A stretch of 64,000 bases of DNA, from assembly GCF_003461625.1 (NCBI RefSeq), contig NZ_QTXL01000001.1, positions 248,001 to 312,000 on the forward strand. Direction: 5' to 3'. This document shows, in pieces, positions 7,464 through 16,850 of the stretch; positions within the stretch are counted from its first letter, which is position 1, and each line of letters begins with the position of its first letter. The translations under genes were made by a program, and so were the position numbers. Under the pieces are notes generated by a model. It did not search any database and was not told where the DNA came from. It saw only the letters and a program-made list of their open reading frames with translations. Source of the stretch: Clostridium sp. AF15-31. GTDB taxonomy: Bacteria > Bacillota > Clostridia > Lachnospirales > Lachnospiraceae.

Positions 7464-8123
7464 ATGATAAAAATAGAACATTTGACAAAAAAGTATGGAG
7501 AAGGAGATTCCTGTTGTCTGGCGCTTAATGACGTTAGTGCAGATATTCAGGAAAATACATTTACAGTTATTACAGGCAAAAGTGGAAGCGGAAAAACAAC
7601 ATTATTAAATATGATCGGATTGATTGATAAGCCGGATTCTGGAAGCATATTGGTTGAAGACAGGAATATATTGGACTATGGTAAAAAAGACTGTTTACGA
7701 TATCGTCGGGAAATGATTGGAATGGTATTCCAGTTTTTTCAGTTAATACCGGTTCTTACATGTCGGGATAATATTATGATCGCAAAAGAATGTGTAAAGA
7801 AATGTAAGAAGGATTATTTTGATACATTGACAGAACAATTAGATATAAAAGATCTTTTAAATAAATATCCGGATCAGTTATCAGGTGGACAACAACAACG
7901 GATTGCAATCGCGAGGGCGTTGATCAATCAGCCTAGGATCATACTGGCAGACGAACCAACCGGTAATCTGGATTCGGAGAACAGCAGACGTGTCATTGAT
8001 CTGTTGAAACAGACAACAAATGAATATGGCATGACTTTGCTCATGGTGACGCATGATGCTGATATTGCGAAGCAGGCAGATCACTGTATTCATCTTGTTG
8101 ACGGAAGAATCCGGCAGAATTAA
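7464..8123 (+). CDS. ABC transporter ATP-binding protein (MacB/LolD-type)
   Basis: 219 residues from the ATG at 7464, preceded by AGAGGTGG; the frame extends upstream through the agrD terminator and is not used. Walker A GKSGSGKTT is at 38-46, the signature LSGGQQQR and Walker B ILADEPTGNLDSE follow, and VTHD forms the switch. It pairs with the large FtsX-type permease 14 bp downstream. Such pairs export peptides or lipids, or confer peptide resistance. Its position beside agrD suggests a quorum-linked exporter, but the substrate is unknown. Confidence 0.92.
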   Translation: MIKIEHLTKKYGEGDSCCLALNDVSADIQENTFTVITGKSGSGKTTLLNMIGLIDKPDSGSILVEDRNILDYGKKDCLRYRREMIGMVFQFFQLIPVLTCRDNIMIAKECVKKCKKDYFDTLTEQLDIKDLLNKYPDQLSGGQQQRIAIARALINQPRIILADEPTGNLDSENSRRVIDLLKQTTNEYGMTLLMVTHDADIAKQADHCIHLVDGRIRQN

Positions 8124-8137
8124 GGAGGGGAAACAAT

Positions 8138-10519
8138 ATGAAGTGCCGATTGATATTTCACAATATCCTGCACAACAGGAAAAAAGCGGTTCGGGCAATT
8201 ATAAGTATTTGTTTTTCTGTTATGCTTATCTTTTCCTCGATCAATGCATATATATCATTTCAGGATATGCGGCTGCAAAATGCGTATCAGACAAATGGAG
8301 AATATAATATTACTTTACATAATGTAACATATAAGGTTCGTGACTGGATATTGGAGCAGTATAAGGATCAGGCAACACTTGGTGTAGAAAAAATAGTTGC
8401 AAATGTAAATAATGAATTATGTATCGTGGATAGTGATGCAGCTTCGATCACTATGAATCATTACCAATTAGAAAAGGGTAGTTTTCCCAAAAAAGAAAAT
8501 GAGATTGCTATATCGGCAACAGCCAAATACAAAAATGTTTATATTGCAAAACAATTTGATCTGGGAGACACAGTTACCTTCAAGGATCAGACCTATATGA
8601 TCAGTGGAATTTTAAATGATTATGATTATAGTACACAGGATGTCTATAAGGTTGCGATCGTAAATGGAAGTACACGGGGAAATTTATACAACATCTATAT
8701 TCATTTTAATGATCGACGGGACTATCAGCCGGGATATAAAGCAATAAAAAAATATTTGGATCTGAGTACTAAGCAGATCTTTAATGGTGATACCGCCCAT
8801 GGATTTATGGAAGGATACCATATGATCACAAATGGAGATCTGAACGCGATAGAGATTGACAGATCAGGCGGACTAGAGGATACCAATATTGGACAACTCC
8901 TCATGGGTTTTATCATACTGATCATACTCACTTCACTCATTCTTGGTATTCATATTTTCCTGTCGTATATGAGTGAAAGAAATAATCAGCAGGGAATCCT
9001 TATGAGTCTTGGATTTTCAAATGGCTATATTTTTTCGGCATATTTCCTGGAGAGTTTCATTCTGATAATCATTGGATGTGTGCTTGGACTTATACTTGGA
9101 AGATATATAACCATTTTGATCTTTAAACTTATACAGTCATTACGAACCATCCCACTGGAGCATTTTGCTCCACAGTTCCAGCCAATTTCATATTTGGTCA
9201 TTTTGGGAATCTGTGTCTTGGATTTTGTAGTTGGAATCTGTCCTGTATTAATATATCGTTCAAGAATGAAATTGATCGATATTATGAAAGGCGGCAGAAA
9301 CAATTATAAGGTAAAGGATAAACGTGGATCTGAAAAAGGAAATATCATGATGCGGTATTCCATTCGGGATACCGGAGATTATGAAAAGGTATTTTCATTC
9401 CTGTCTCTTGTATTGATCGGAATGGTAACGATGCTGGTTCTTATGGTAAATCGTTATGTATCATATCAGTTATTGTCTGAGGAAAGTCAGGATGTACAGT
9501 TTTCACTAATATCCGATGATGTCAGTCATATGGACGATTTTGAAAATCTGATACCGGGCGTTTCCTACTATGATGAGGTTTATGATACTATGGGTGAGTT
9601 TTTCATTGATCCTTCTCTTATCAATATGGACTATGCAGATGATTTGATATTTTCAGATGATGAAAAGGGTGTGTGGTGTGAGATTGTTGGTGTCAGTGAA
9701 AAACAATATAACCGAAAAATAGAGATGTCACAGGAGGTCAGCTATAATAAGTTTGTCCAATCTGGAGGAGTGATCATAATTGATAATTATAAGAATACAG
9801 AAGATTGTATTTTAAATGATATCCCGGATACACTAAAGTATGCGGGTCGTCAGGAGGAAGAAGGACCGGTATTTTCAGAGGGAGAAGTACCGGTTTTCGG
9901 AAGAAGCAGATTCTTAAACTGGAAGGATCAGAATGGAATCGCTATCATTGTTCCTGAAGAGCTGTTTAAAAAACAATTCGATTATACAAATGTACTTATT
10001 AATATAAATGTAAAGTCGGGTTATGAGTTAAAGGCAGCAGAGTTTCTGAATACACATGCACCTGTATATGAATATTCTTTCTTTGATACTTTGACAGATT
10101 ACATCCGGGATCAGGATAATAAGAAAACGATTCAGGGTGGTACTTATGGAATTTTTGTAATCATTATGGTAATTAATTTCCTGGCAGTTTTATATATTCA
10201 TGCACTGACATTCGTTCGACGCAGACACAACTTTGCCATCCTGAAGGCAATTGGCCGCACAGACAGCAGTATTATTTTGCCGATGCTTCTGACCAAGATT
10301 GGTCAGGGAATTGTTGTATCTATTGTAGCTGTCTTTATAGTGACACTTTTGTGCCGCTTATATTTGTCAGAAATAACAAAAAATATTGTGTTAGTTGATG
10401 GCTGGAAAAGCATAGCACTGGTGCTTGCATTTGTTCTGTTTATTCAGATAGTGGCAATTTTTATGGATGTTATTCAATTAAAAAGACAAAGAATCTTAAA
10501 GGATCTGAGAGAGGAATAA
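8138..10519 (+). CDS. FtsX-like ABC transporter permease
   Basis: 793 residues, starting at ATG 8138 after AAGGAGGGG. One N-terminal membrane helix (~20-40) is followed by a large extracellular domain. A first three-helix FtsX block lies at ~250-390, another helix at ~430, a second extracellular domain, and a second three-helix FtsX block at ~655-785. This duplicated 8-helix plan is that of macrolide-exporter / BceB-like permeases fused in tandem. It ends with a terminator at 10540. Substrate unknown. Confidence 0.9.
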   Translation: MKCRLIFHNILHNRKKAVRAIISICFSVMLIFSSINAYISFQDMRLQNAYQTNGEYNITLHNVTYKVRDWILEQYKDQATLGVEKIVANVNNELCIVDSDAASITMNHYQLEKGSFPKKENEIAISATAKYKNVYIAKQFDLGDTVTFKDQTYMISGILNDYDYSTQDVYKVAIVNGSTRGNLYNIYIHFNDRRDYQPGYKAIKKYLDLSTKQIFNGDTAHGFMEGYHMITNGDLNAIEIDRSGGLEDTNIGQLLMGFIILIILTSLILGIHIFLSYMSERNNQQGILMSLGFSNGYIFSAYFLESFILIIIGCVLGLILGRYITILIFKLIQSLRTIPLEHFAPQFQPISYLVILGICVLDFVVGICPVLIYRSRMKLIDIMKGGRNNYKVKDKRGSEKGNIMMRYSIRDTGDYEKVFSFLSLVLIGMVTMLVLMVNRYVSYQLLSEESQDVQFSLISDDVSHMDDFENLIPGVSYYDEVYDTMGEFFIDPSLINMDYADDLIFSDDEKGVWCEIVGVSEKQYNRKIEMSQEVSYNKFVQSGGVIIIDNYKNTEDCILNDIPDTLKYAGRQEEEGPVFSEGEVPVFGRSRFLNWKDQNGIAIIVPEELFKKQFDYTNVLININVKSGYELKAAEFLNTHAPVYEYSFFDTLTDYIRDQDNKKTIQGGTYGIFVIIMVINFLAVLYIHALTFVRRRHNFAILKAIGRTDSSIILPMLLTKIGQGIVVSIVAVFIVTLLCRLYLSEITKNIVLVDGWKSIALVLAFVLFIQIVAIFMDVIQLKRQRILKDLREE

Positions 10520-10539
10520 GGGAGGGTAATTATGATAAG

Positions 10540-10585
10540 AGCTGACACGATAACAATAGAATTGTTAGGTGTCAGCTCCTTTTTG
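10540..10585 (+). terminator. Terminator after the ABC permease
   Basis: AGCTGACAC pairs with GTGTCAGCT, with an inner AACAAT/ATTGTT stem, then CCTTTTT. It also lies just beyond the end of pepD on the other strand. Confidence 0.85.
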
Positions 10586-10594
10586 TAAGATGTA

Positions 10595-12118
10595 TTATTT
10601 TAATTCTTTTAATATTTCAAGTGTATATTCCCATGTTCTGCGGACACTTTCCACGTTCATGGATTCGTTGGTTGTGTGGATATCGTCCATATCCGGTCCG
10701 AAGGATACACAGTCAAGTCCCGGAAGTTTAGAAGCAAAAATTCCACATTCTACACCGGCATGGAGTGCCTGTATTACAGGTTCTTTTCCATACTGCTGTT
10801 TGAATATTTTTACCATCAGATCGCGAAGCGGAGAATCTTCCCGGTATTCCCATGCGGGATAATCTCCGGTTACTGTCAGTGTTCCGCCTGCAAGAGTGGC
10901 GAGAGATTTCAGGCTGTTAAGCAGGGCAGCTTTTTCACTTCCGATACTGCTTCGGACGGAGCTTTTAAAAGATACCATGCCATTTGTTGATGGATCGTCT
11001 GGTTTGATCGTTGACAGGATACCGAGGTTCAGGGAAGTCTGAACCAGCCCTGCGATATCTTTGCTCATTTTCCGGACACCATTTGGATAAGCCATTAAGA
11101 CATCGATCACGGTATGGGTAGATGTATCTGTCATTGTGGCTGCCGGAAGATCAACAGGCTCTAAGGTGATACAGATATCCGGGTCTGTATGGGTGTATTC
11201 ATGACGGATGATCTGATTCCATTTGGAGATGAGATCCTGAAGGCTTGAGTGCACAGAATTTGATGAAATATCTGCATGGTCTGGTGTGTTTATGTCAGAC
11301 ATATCGGTATCAGAAAAGATAACGACAGCTTCTGCATCGGTCGGAATGGCGTTATCCTTTAAGCCACCGGAGAGCGTGGATAATTTCATATCATAATCAT
11401 TTGCAAGTGCGTTCAGAACACGCCCTAATACCTTGCTGGCATTTGCACTTTGCTTGTTGATCTCGACACCGGAATGACCGCCACAGGCATGTAAGACAGA
11501 GAGTTTATAAGCAGATGCTTTTGCATTCGTATTTTCCCATTTAACAGGAATCTGAACATCTGCGGTTGCGCCGCCTGCACAACTGACAAGAAGATAGCCT
11601 TCGTCTTCAGAATCAAGATTTAACATGATACGGGATGAGAGTGGCGAACAGTCAAGAGCCGCCGCACCGAGCATGCCGATCTCCTCATCAACCGTGAAGA
11701 CTGCTTCCAGTGGTGGATGTGGGATATCGTGAGAGTCGAGTATTGCAAGTGCAAATGCGACAGCGATTCCATCATCACCGCCAAGGGTCGTGCCTTCTGC
11801 GCTGATAATGCCATTTTCCAATTTGAGTTTCAGACCGTCGGTATCCATATTGATCGGGCAGTCCTTTTCTTTCACAGCAACCATGTCCATATGTCCCTGT
11901 AGCATGACAGGGGCAGAAGCTTTATAGCCGGAGGTTCCCGGTTTGAAGATAATGACATTATTGGAAGCATCTTTGATATATTTCAGTTCGTGTGCTTCGG
12001 CAAATGCTGTCAGATAATTACTGATCGCATCGGTATGGCCGGAGCCATGTGGGATGGAGCAAATCTCTTCAAAATAATGGAATACATTTTGCGGTTCTAT
12101 AGATGATAATATAGACAT
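10595..12118 (-). CDS. pepD: Aminoacyl-histidine dipeptidase (peptidase M20/PepD)
   Basis: A cytoplasmic zinc dipeptidase that splits Xaa-His and other dipeptides. The 507-residue length fits PepD. Metal and catalytic motifs are QGHMDMV (H76, D78), LGGDDGIA (bridging Asp at 115/116), and VDEEIGMLGA (E145 general base, E146 ligand). A lid/dimerisation domain occupies the middle. It starts at ATG 12118 behind AAGGAGG. Two copies of a hairpin repeat (12144-12270) lie directly upstream, between it and the AraC gene. Confidence 0.93.
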   Translation of the reverse strand: MSILSSIEPQNVFHYFEEICSIPHGSGHTDAISNYLTAFAEAHELKYIKDASNNVIIFKPGTSGYKASAPVMLQGHMDMVAVKEKDCPINMDTDGLKLKLENGIISAEGTTLGGDDGIAVAFALAILDSHDIPHPPLEAVFTVDEEIGMLGAAALDCSPLSSRIMLNLDSEDEGYLLVSCAGGATADVQIPVKWENTNAKASAYKLSVLHACGGHSGVEINKQSANASKVLGRVLNALANDYDMKLSTLSGGLKDNAIPTDAEAVVIFSDTDMSDINTPDHADISSNSVHSSLQDLISKWNQIIRHEYTHTDPDICITLEPVDLPAATMTDTSTHTVIDVLMAYPNGVRKMSKDIAGLVQTSLNLGILSTIKPDDPSTNGMVSFKSSVRSSIGSEKAALLNSLKSLATLAGGTLTVTGDYPAWEYREDSPLRDLMVKIFKQQYGKEPVIQALHAGVECGIFASKLPGLDCVSFGPDMDDIHTTNESMNVESVRRTWEYTLEILKELK

Positions 12119-12143
12119 ATGTGCCTCCTTGAAATAAGCTCAT

Positions 12144-12202
12144 GATATAATGCTGAAAAATCACTTGCTTGCAAGAGATGATTTTTCGAATGCATTGAGT
12201 GA
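12144..12202. repeat. 59-bp palindromic repeat, copy 1
   Basis: The unit runs from GATATAATGC to CATTGAGTGA and contains a long hairpin: AATGC...GCATT outside, GAAAAATCA...TGATTTTTC inside, with CTTGCTTGCAAG at the tip. Confidence 0.85.
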
Positions 12203-12211
12203 TGAAATCAC

Positions 12212-12270
12212 GATATAATGCTGAAAAATCACTTGCTTGCAAGGGATGATTTTTCGAATGCATTGAGTGA
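12212..12270. repeat. 59-bp palindromic repeat, copy 2
   Basis: The same unit again, 68 bp downstream, differing by one base in the tip (AAGGGATG versus AAGAGATG). The near-identity of the arms points to recent duplication. It is located in the pepD leader region. Confidence 0.85.
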
Positions 12271-12346
12271 GCTATGCTTACACTATAATATAAAATAAAA
12301 TGTGCATATCCAGTATAACACAAGATATGCACAGATAGTTGTTGTA

Positions 12347-13093
12347 TTATTTTCCAAGGGCAGTTGTTCGTAAAAAAGATTCCTGATATTTTCTTGGAGT
12401 GACTCCAGTTGTCTTTCGAAATACTTCTGTAAAATAACTCTGGCTGGGAAATGCCAGAATTGAGGCAATTTCAGAAGGCGAGAAATCAGAATAAAGTAAC
12501 ATATTTTTCGCTGTTTCAATTTTTTTATCACGAATATAGTTGCTGATTGTCTGACCGGTTTCCTTTTTAAAAAGCCGGGATAGATAGGAGATATTTAATC
12601 CTGTCAGCTTAGCAAGTTGTTCTGCTGTGATATGGGTATGAAGATGATCATAGATATAATCCAGACAGACAGCAATATGGAGTGATGATATTTTGGATTT
12701 TCGAAGGTTTCGCATTCGTTTCGCATAATCCATACACATGGCAGGATGAAGTGCTGCAACTTCCTCTGGCGTTTTGCAACGGTCCGCTTTTTGGATATAG
12801 AAATCGCTCAGACTGTAGGCATTTGACAATTCCATACCACCTTCAATGCAGTAACGTGCAATAATTGCTGTTGTAATGACATAATGGTATTTTATGTTTT
12901 GAAGATAGTGGTCGGACAAGGTGCCTAATCCTTCTTTATCTAATAAGGATTCCTGACACAGCTGTTCAACCTTTGCTACATCTCCTTCTTTTATCGCTGC
13001 ATAAAAGGAAACCTCCGGATTGTATGGAGCCCGCAGAAGATTATTTTCCCTTTGAACAAATTCTCGGTATACAAGTTCTTTTTTCAGTTGCAT
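12347..13093 (-). CDS. AraC-family transcriptional regulator
   Basis: 248 residues, ATG 13093 after GGGGA. The C-terminal ~100 residues form the two helix-turn-helix motifs of AraC proteins (ITAEQLAKLTGLNISYLSRL, then PSEIASILAFPSQSYFTEVF, and the TPRKY end). The N-terminal ~145 residues are alpha-helical with no recognised sugar-binding cupin. It is transcribed away from the GH16 gene, and direct repeats in the gap (13122-13244) look like operators. The likely target is the glucanase gene, by position only. Confidence 0.9.
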   Translation of the reverse strand: MQLKKELVYREFVQRENNLLRAPYNPEVSFYAAIKEGDVAKVEQLCQESLLDKEGLGTLSDHYLQNIKYHYVITTAIIARYCIEGGMELSNAYSLSDFYIQKADRCKTPEEVAALHPAMCMDYAKRMRNLRKSKISSLHIAVCLDYIYDHLHTHITAEQLAKLTGLNISYLSRLFKKETGQTISNYIRDKKIETAKNMLLYSDFSPSEIASILAFPSQSYFTEVFRKTTGVTPRKYQESFLRTTALGK

Positions 13094-13121
13094 ATTCTAT
13101 CCCCGTTCGTATAAAACAGTC

Positions 13122-13267
13122 ATAAGACTATATAGTAAATATGACAGATAAAACAATAAGACTATTAGTAAATTTGTATAAATTGTATCATAAAACATGA
13201 CTATGGTCAATAAAACGATATAAAAGTAATATAAACGATATAAAGAAAACAGTAGTCTTCTTATACT
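13122..13267 (+). promoter_or_regulatory. Operator repeats and promoter of the GH16 gene
   Basis: Two direct-repeat pairs are visible. ATAAGACTAT(A)TAGTAAAT occurs at 13122 and 13156 (34 bp apart), and AAACGATATAAA at 13213 and 13233 (20 bp apart). The second AAACGATATAAA falls where the -35 box should be for the -10 TATACT at 13262-13267, and there is no good -35. This is the arrangement of an activator-dependent promoter, fitting the adjacent AraC regulator. Binding is inferred. Confidence 0.5.
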
Positions 13268-13305
13268 ATTTGCATAACGAAAATTTATACGGGAGGTATG
13301 TATTC

Positions 13306-16300
13306 ATGAAAAATGCAAAAAAGATTATTGCTTTTTTAATGGCTCTTACACTTTTAGTAAGCACCATCCAGATGCCGGTTATGGCTGCAACAACAAAAAA
13401 AGCAACAATCAAGACGGTATCGATTGTAAAGCCTGAGACAAAAACGCTTGTTTTAAAAGCAAAGAAATCATACCAGTTGAAAACAAAAGTAACTGTAAAT
13501 GGAAAAATCAGTAAGAAAGTAACCTACAAATCTTCAAATGAAAAGGTTGCTACCGTAAGTAAAAACGGTAAAATCAAGGCATTGAAAAAGGGAAAAACAA
13601 CTATAACAGTAAGAAGCAAGGTAAATAAGAAGAAAAAGACAACCTTGAAAGTTATTGTTGGAACACCTGTTAAATCTGTAAAGCTCAATAAAAGCAAGGT
13701 GAAAACACAGGTTGGCAAGAAGGTAAAATTAAAAGCAACAGTTTCGCCTAAAAAATCCAGTGTAAAGGGTGTAAAGTTTACTTCAAGCAATAAGAAGGTT
13801 GCAACAGTAAGTAAAAAGGGTGTTGTTACCTGTAAAAAGGCTGGAAAAGTTACAATTACAGCTACGGCTAAAGATGGAAGTGCAAAGAAGGCAAAATGTA
13901 CAATTACTATTAAAAAGAAGAAAACTGAGCCATCCAATAAACCGGGAACACCAAACAAGCCGGGAACGCCAAACAAGCCGGTAACACCAAACAAGCCGGT
14001 AACACCAAACAAGCCGGATGATAAAGACGACCAGGATAACAAGGGCGATGAAGACAACAAGCTTTCTTATGATGGATATAATCTGAAATGGGAAGATGAC
14101 TTTGATGGTGATGCGTTAAATGAGGATGACTGGAATTATGAAGAGCATGCACCAGGATGGGTAAACAGTGAATTACAGGCATATGTAAAGTCTGATCAGA
14201 ATGTATATGTAAAGGATGGAAAGCTGGTTATTCAGCCTGTCAAGACAAAGAATGAAGATGGTTCATATTCTATTACTTCAGGAAGAATCAATACACAGGG
14301 TAAGCATGATTTTACATATGGATTGTTTGAGGTAAGAGCTAAGGTTCCAAGTGGAAAAGGTTTCCTTCCGGCCTTCTGGATGATGCCAACAGATGAAAAT
14401 CTGTATGGACAGTGGCCAAGATGTGGTGAGATTGATGCTATGGAAGTTATGGGGCAGGAAACAGATAAGGTTTATGGCACGATTCACTATGGAAGTCCAC
14501 ATGCGGAAAAGCAGGGAACATATACATTAGAGAATGGAAATTTTGCAGATGAATATCATACATTTTCATGTGACTGGCAGCCGGGTAAGATCACATGGTA
14601 TGTAGATGGAATAAAATATCATGAGACAAGTGACTGGTTCACAGCCGTTGAGGGTGAAACAGAGGTTGCTTATCCTGCACCATTTGATCAGCCATTTTAC
14701 ATGATCTTAAATCTTGCAGTTGGTGGATCATGGGTTGGATATCCGGATGATGATGCAGATTATATCAATACTCAGAGTTATAGTATTGATTATGTAAAAG
14801 TATATCAGAAGGACAGCTATAATGAAGATGTAGAAAAACCTGTTAACGAAGTAATTATCCGTGATCCGGATGCAAATGGAAACTATGTAAACAATGGAGA
14901 TTTTGCTAAGACAGAAGATCTCACAGATGACATAGACTGGAAATTCCTTACCACTTTAGAAGGAGAAGGAAATGCAGTTATTAAAAACAAGGCAATTGAA
15001 ATACATACAGATAAAGCCGGAACAGTTGATTACAGTATTCAGCTTGTTCAGCCATCAATTCCTGCAGAAAAAGGCGGCGAATATACAGTAACATTTGATG
15101 CATGGGCAGATGAAGCACGTACTATGAAAGTAGATGTATCTGCACCAGATCGTTCCTACAAGCGTTATCTGAATGATACGGTTGTTGACCTTACAACAGA
15201 GAAGCAGACCTATACTTATACATACACCATGACGGATAAGCCGGATGCAAATGCACGTCTGGAGTTCAATTTCGGTGCTACAGATTCAACAGCTACTGTA
15301 TACATTACAAATGTATCAATTAAAAAGACAGCACAGAAGGAAATTGATAATAGTAAAAAACCTTTATCAGATGGTAACTATATTTACAATGGTGGTTTTC
15401 AGGAAGGTAAGAATCGTCTCGGTGACTGGACTGTGACAAATAACTGCCAGGCAGTAGTTAGCGTAACAGGATTGGCAGATGGCCGTCGTCTTATGGTAAA
15501 GGCTGATACAAAGAATAAAGCGGATGTAATCCTTTCACAGGATGGTCTTCCACTTAACGTTGAGACAGAATATGCATTGAGCTTTGACGCACAGGCAGAT
15601 ACAGATATGCAGCTTGATGTAGTTATTGCAGGTGAAACATTTACTGCAGATGTAACAACAGACAAACAGACATTTAACTATGTATTTAAAACACCGGAAG
15701 AGTTAACTGATGCATTTAAGACGATAACATATTTCCTTGGAAATAAGGGAACGATCTATTTGGACAATGTTCGCGTTGTTGAAAATACACTGATTAAGAA
15801 CGGAAGTTTTAAGGCAGGTTTCTCCGGTTACGAAGTATATGCAGAAGGCAGCACAGATGTATCTTATGTAGTCGACAGTCAGACAGAAGATTGTGCAGCA
15901 GATTTTACGATCAAGGATACAGGTGCTCAGGACTGGATGATCCAGTTAAAGCAGAACAATATTAGTCTTGAAGAAGGTCAGTGGTACAGACTATCATTAA
16001 AGGCAAAATCAGATATGAACCGTAAGCTTATGGTTGCACTTCAGAGAGATGGTTCATCTGATGATGACTGGACACCATATTCAGGATCAAAGACAGTTGA
16101 TCTTACAGATGAATATCAGTCTATTGTTGTTGAGTTCAAGATGAAGAACAAGAGTGATCCTAGAACAATTTTAAGTATTTCTATGGGTGCTGTAGGCGGT
16201 GTTCAGATCAAACAGCAGCATAGAATCTGTATTGATGATATTATTCTTGAGAAAATTGATGCTCCAAAGGTTGATGAGACGGAGTCAGATGTGAATCTGA

Positions 16301-16752
16301 TCAAGAACGCAGATTTCTCAGAGGGAGACAATGGACTTTCAAACTGGGAAGGTGGTATTATGGGTGATGCTGTTGGAACACAGACAGTTGATAAGGGTGT
16401 TATCACTTATGAATTATCAGATGTTGGAACTGCTGACTGGAATGTACAGTTGAAGCAGACGGGACTGGCATTGGAAAATGGAAAGACCTATGAAGCAAGT
16501 ATTACTTTAAAGTCAACCGAAGCAAGAACGGTATTATTGAATTTCATGAGCAACACTTATAAATGGTATGGTGGAGAAACAATTGTTCTTCCAAAGAATG
16601 AAGAGGTTGTAAAAACCATTACATTCACAATGAATGAAGAGACAGATACTGATGCTGGATTCTTCCTCTCTATGGGTAAGATTGCGGATGTTGATACCCC
16701 TGCATCTACAATCACAGTATCAAATATCTCTTTAAAAAAGCTTGCTGAATAA
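13306..16752 (+). CDS. Secreted multidomain GH16 beta-glucanase (laminarinase/lichenase type)
   Basis: 1148 residues from ATG 13306 (GGGAGG upstream). The order is: signal peptide (to ~27, ending VMAA); two Lys-rich bacterial Ig-like (Big_2) domains (~40-205); a PNKPGT/PNKPVT linker then an acidic stretch (~215-255); the GH16 catalytic domain (~260-510) with the ExDxxE signature GEIDAMEVMG (E375 nucleophile, D377, E380 acid/base); then about four CBM4/9-like carbohydrate-binding modules (~525-1145). There is no sortase motif or S-layer domain, so the basic Ig-like domains may hold it to the wall. It should cut beta-1,3 or mixed-linkage glucans; exact specificity cannot be read from sequence. 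Confidence 0.9.
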   Translation: MKNAKKIIAFLMALTLLVSTIQMPVMAATTKKATIKTVSIVKPETKTLVLKAKKSYQLKTKVTVNGKISKKVTYKSSNEKVATVSKNGKIKALKKGKTTITVRSKVNKKKKTTLKVIVGTPVKSVKLNKSKVKTQVGKKVKLKATVSPKKSSVKGVKFTSSNKKVATVSKKGVVTCKKAGKVTITATAKDGSAKKAKCTITIKKKKTEPSNKPGTPNKPGTPNKPVTPNKPVTPNKPDDKDDQDNKGDEDNKLSYDGYNLKWEDDFDGDALNEDDWNYEEHAPGWVNSELQAYVKSDQNVYVKDGKLVIQPVKTKNEDGSYSITSGRINTQGKHDFTYGLFEVRAKVPSGKGFLPAFWMMPTDENLYGQWPRCGEIDAMEVMGQETDKVYGTIHYGSPHAEKQGTYTLENGNFADEYHTFSCDWQPGKITWYVDGIKYHETSDWFTAVEGETEVAYPAPFDQPFYMILNLAVGGSWVGYPDDDADYINTQSYSIDYVKVYQKDSYNEDVEKPVNEVIIRDPDANGNYVNNGDFAKTEDLTDDIDWKFLTTLEGEGNAVIKNKAIEIHTDKAGTVDYSIQLVQPSIPAEKGGEYTVTFDAWADEARTMKVDVSAPDRSYKRYLNDTVVDLTTEKQTYTYTYTMTDKPDANARLEFNFGATDSTATVYITNVSIKKTAQKEIDNSKKPLSDGNYIYNGGFQEGKNRLGDWTVTNNCQAVVSVTGLADGRRLMVKADTKNKADVILSQDGLPLNVETEYALSFDAQADTDMQLDVVIAGETFTADVTTDKQTFNYVFKTPEELTDAFKTITYFLGNKGTIYLDNVRVVENTLIKNGSFKAGFSGYEVYAEGSTDVSYVVDSQTEDCAADFTIKDTGAQDWMIQLKQNNISLEEGQWYRLSLKAKSDMNRKLMVALQRDGSSDDDWTPYSGSKTVDLTDEYQSIVVEFKMKNKSDPRTILSISMGAVGGVQIKQQHRICIDDIILEKIDAPKVDETESDVNLIKNADFSEGDNGLSNWEGGIMGDAVGTQTVDKGVITYELSDVGTADWNVQLKQTGLALENGKTYEASITLKSTEARTVLLNFMSNTYKWYGGETIVLPKNEEVVKTITFTMNEETDTDAGFFLSMGKIADVDTPASTITVSNISLKKLAE

Positions 16753-16788
16753 TTCACAAGCATATAAACACATAAGTATTTACACAAG

Positions 16789-16822
16789 ACAGGCATCGGT
16801 ATTGTTACCGGTGCCTGTTTCG
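16789..16822 (+). terminator. Terminator after the GH16 gene
   Basis: ACAGGCA-CCGGTA-type stem (16789-16818) with a short T run; it lies between convergent genes. Confidence 0.6.
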
Positions 16823-16850
16823 ATTATGTAGATAAGTTATCAGGATGTTA

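Noticed and set aside
13524-14060. 178-codon minus-strand ORF opposite the Ig-like and PNKP-linker part of the GH16 gene
   Set aside because: Leu/Phe/Val-rich complement of Lys/Thr-rich codons and a repeat linker; not a gene.
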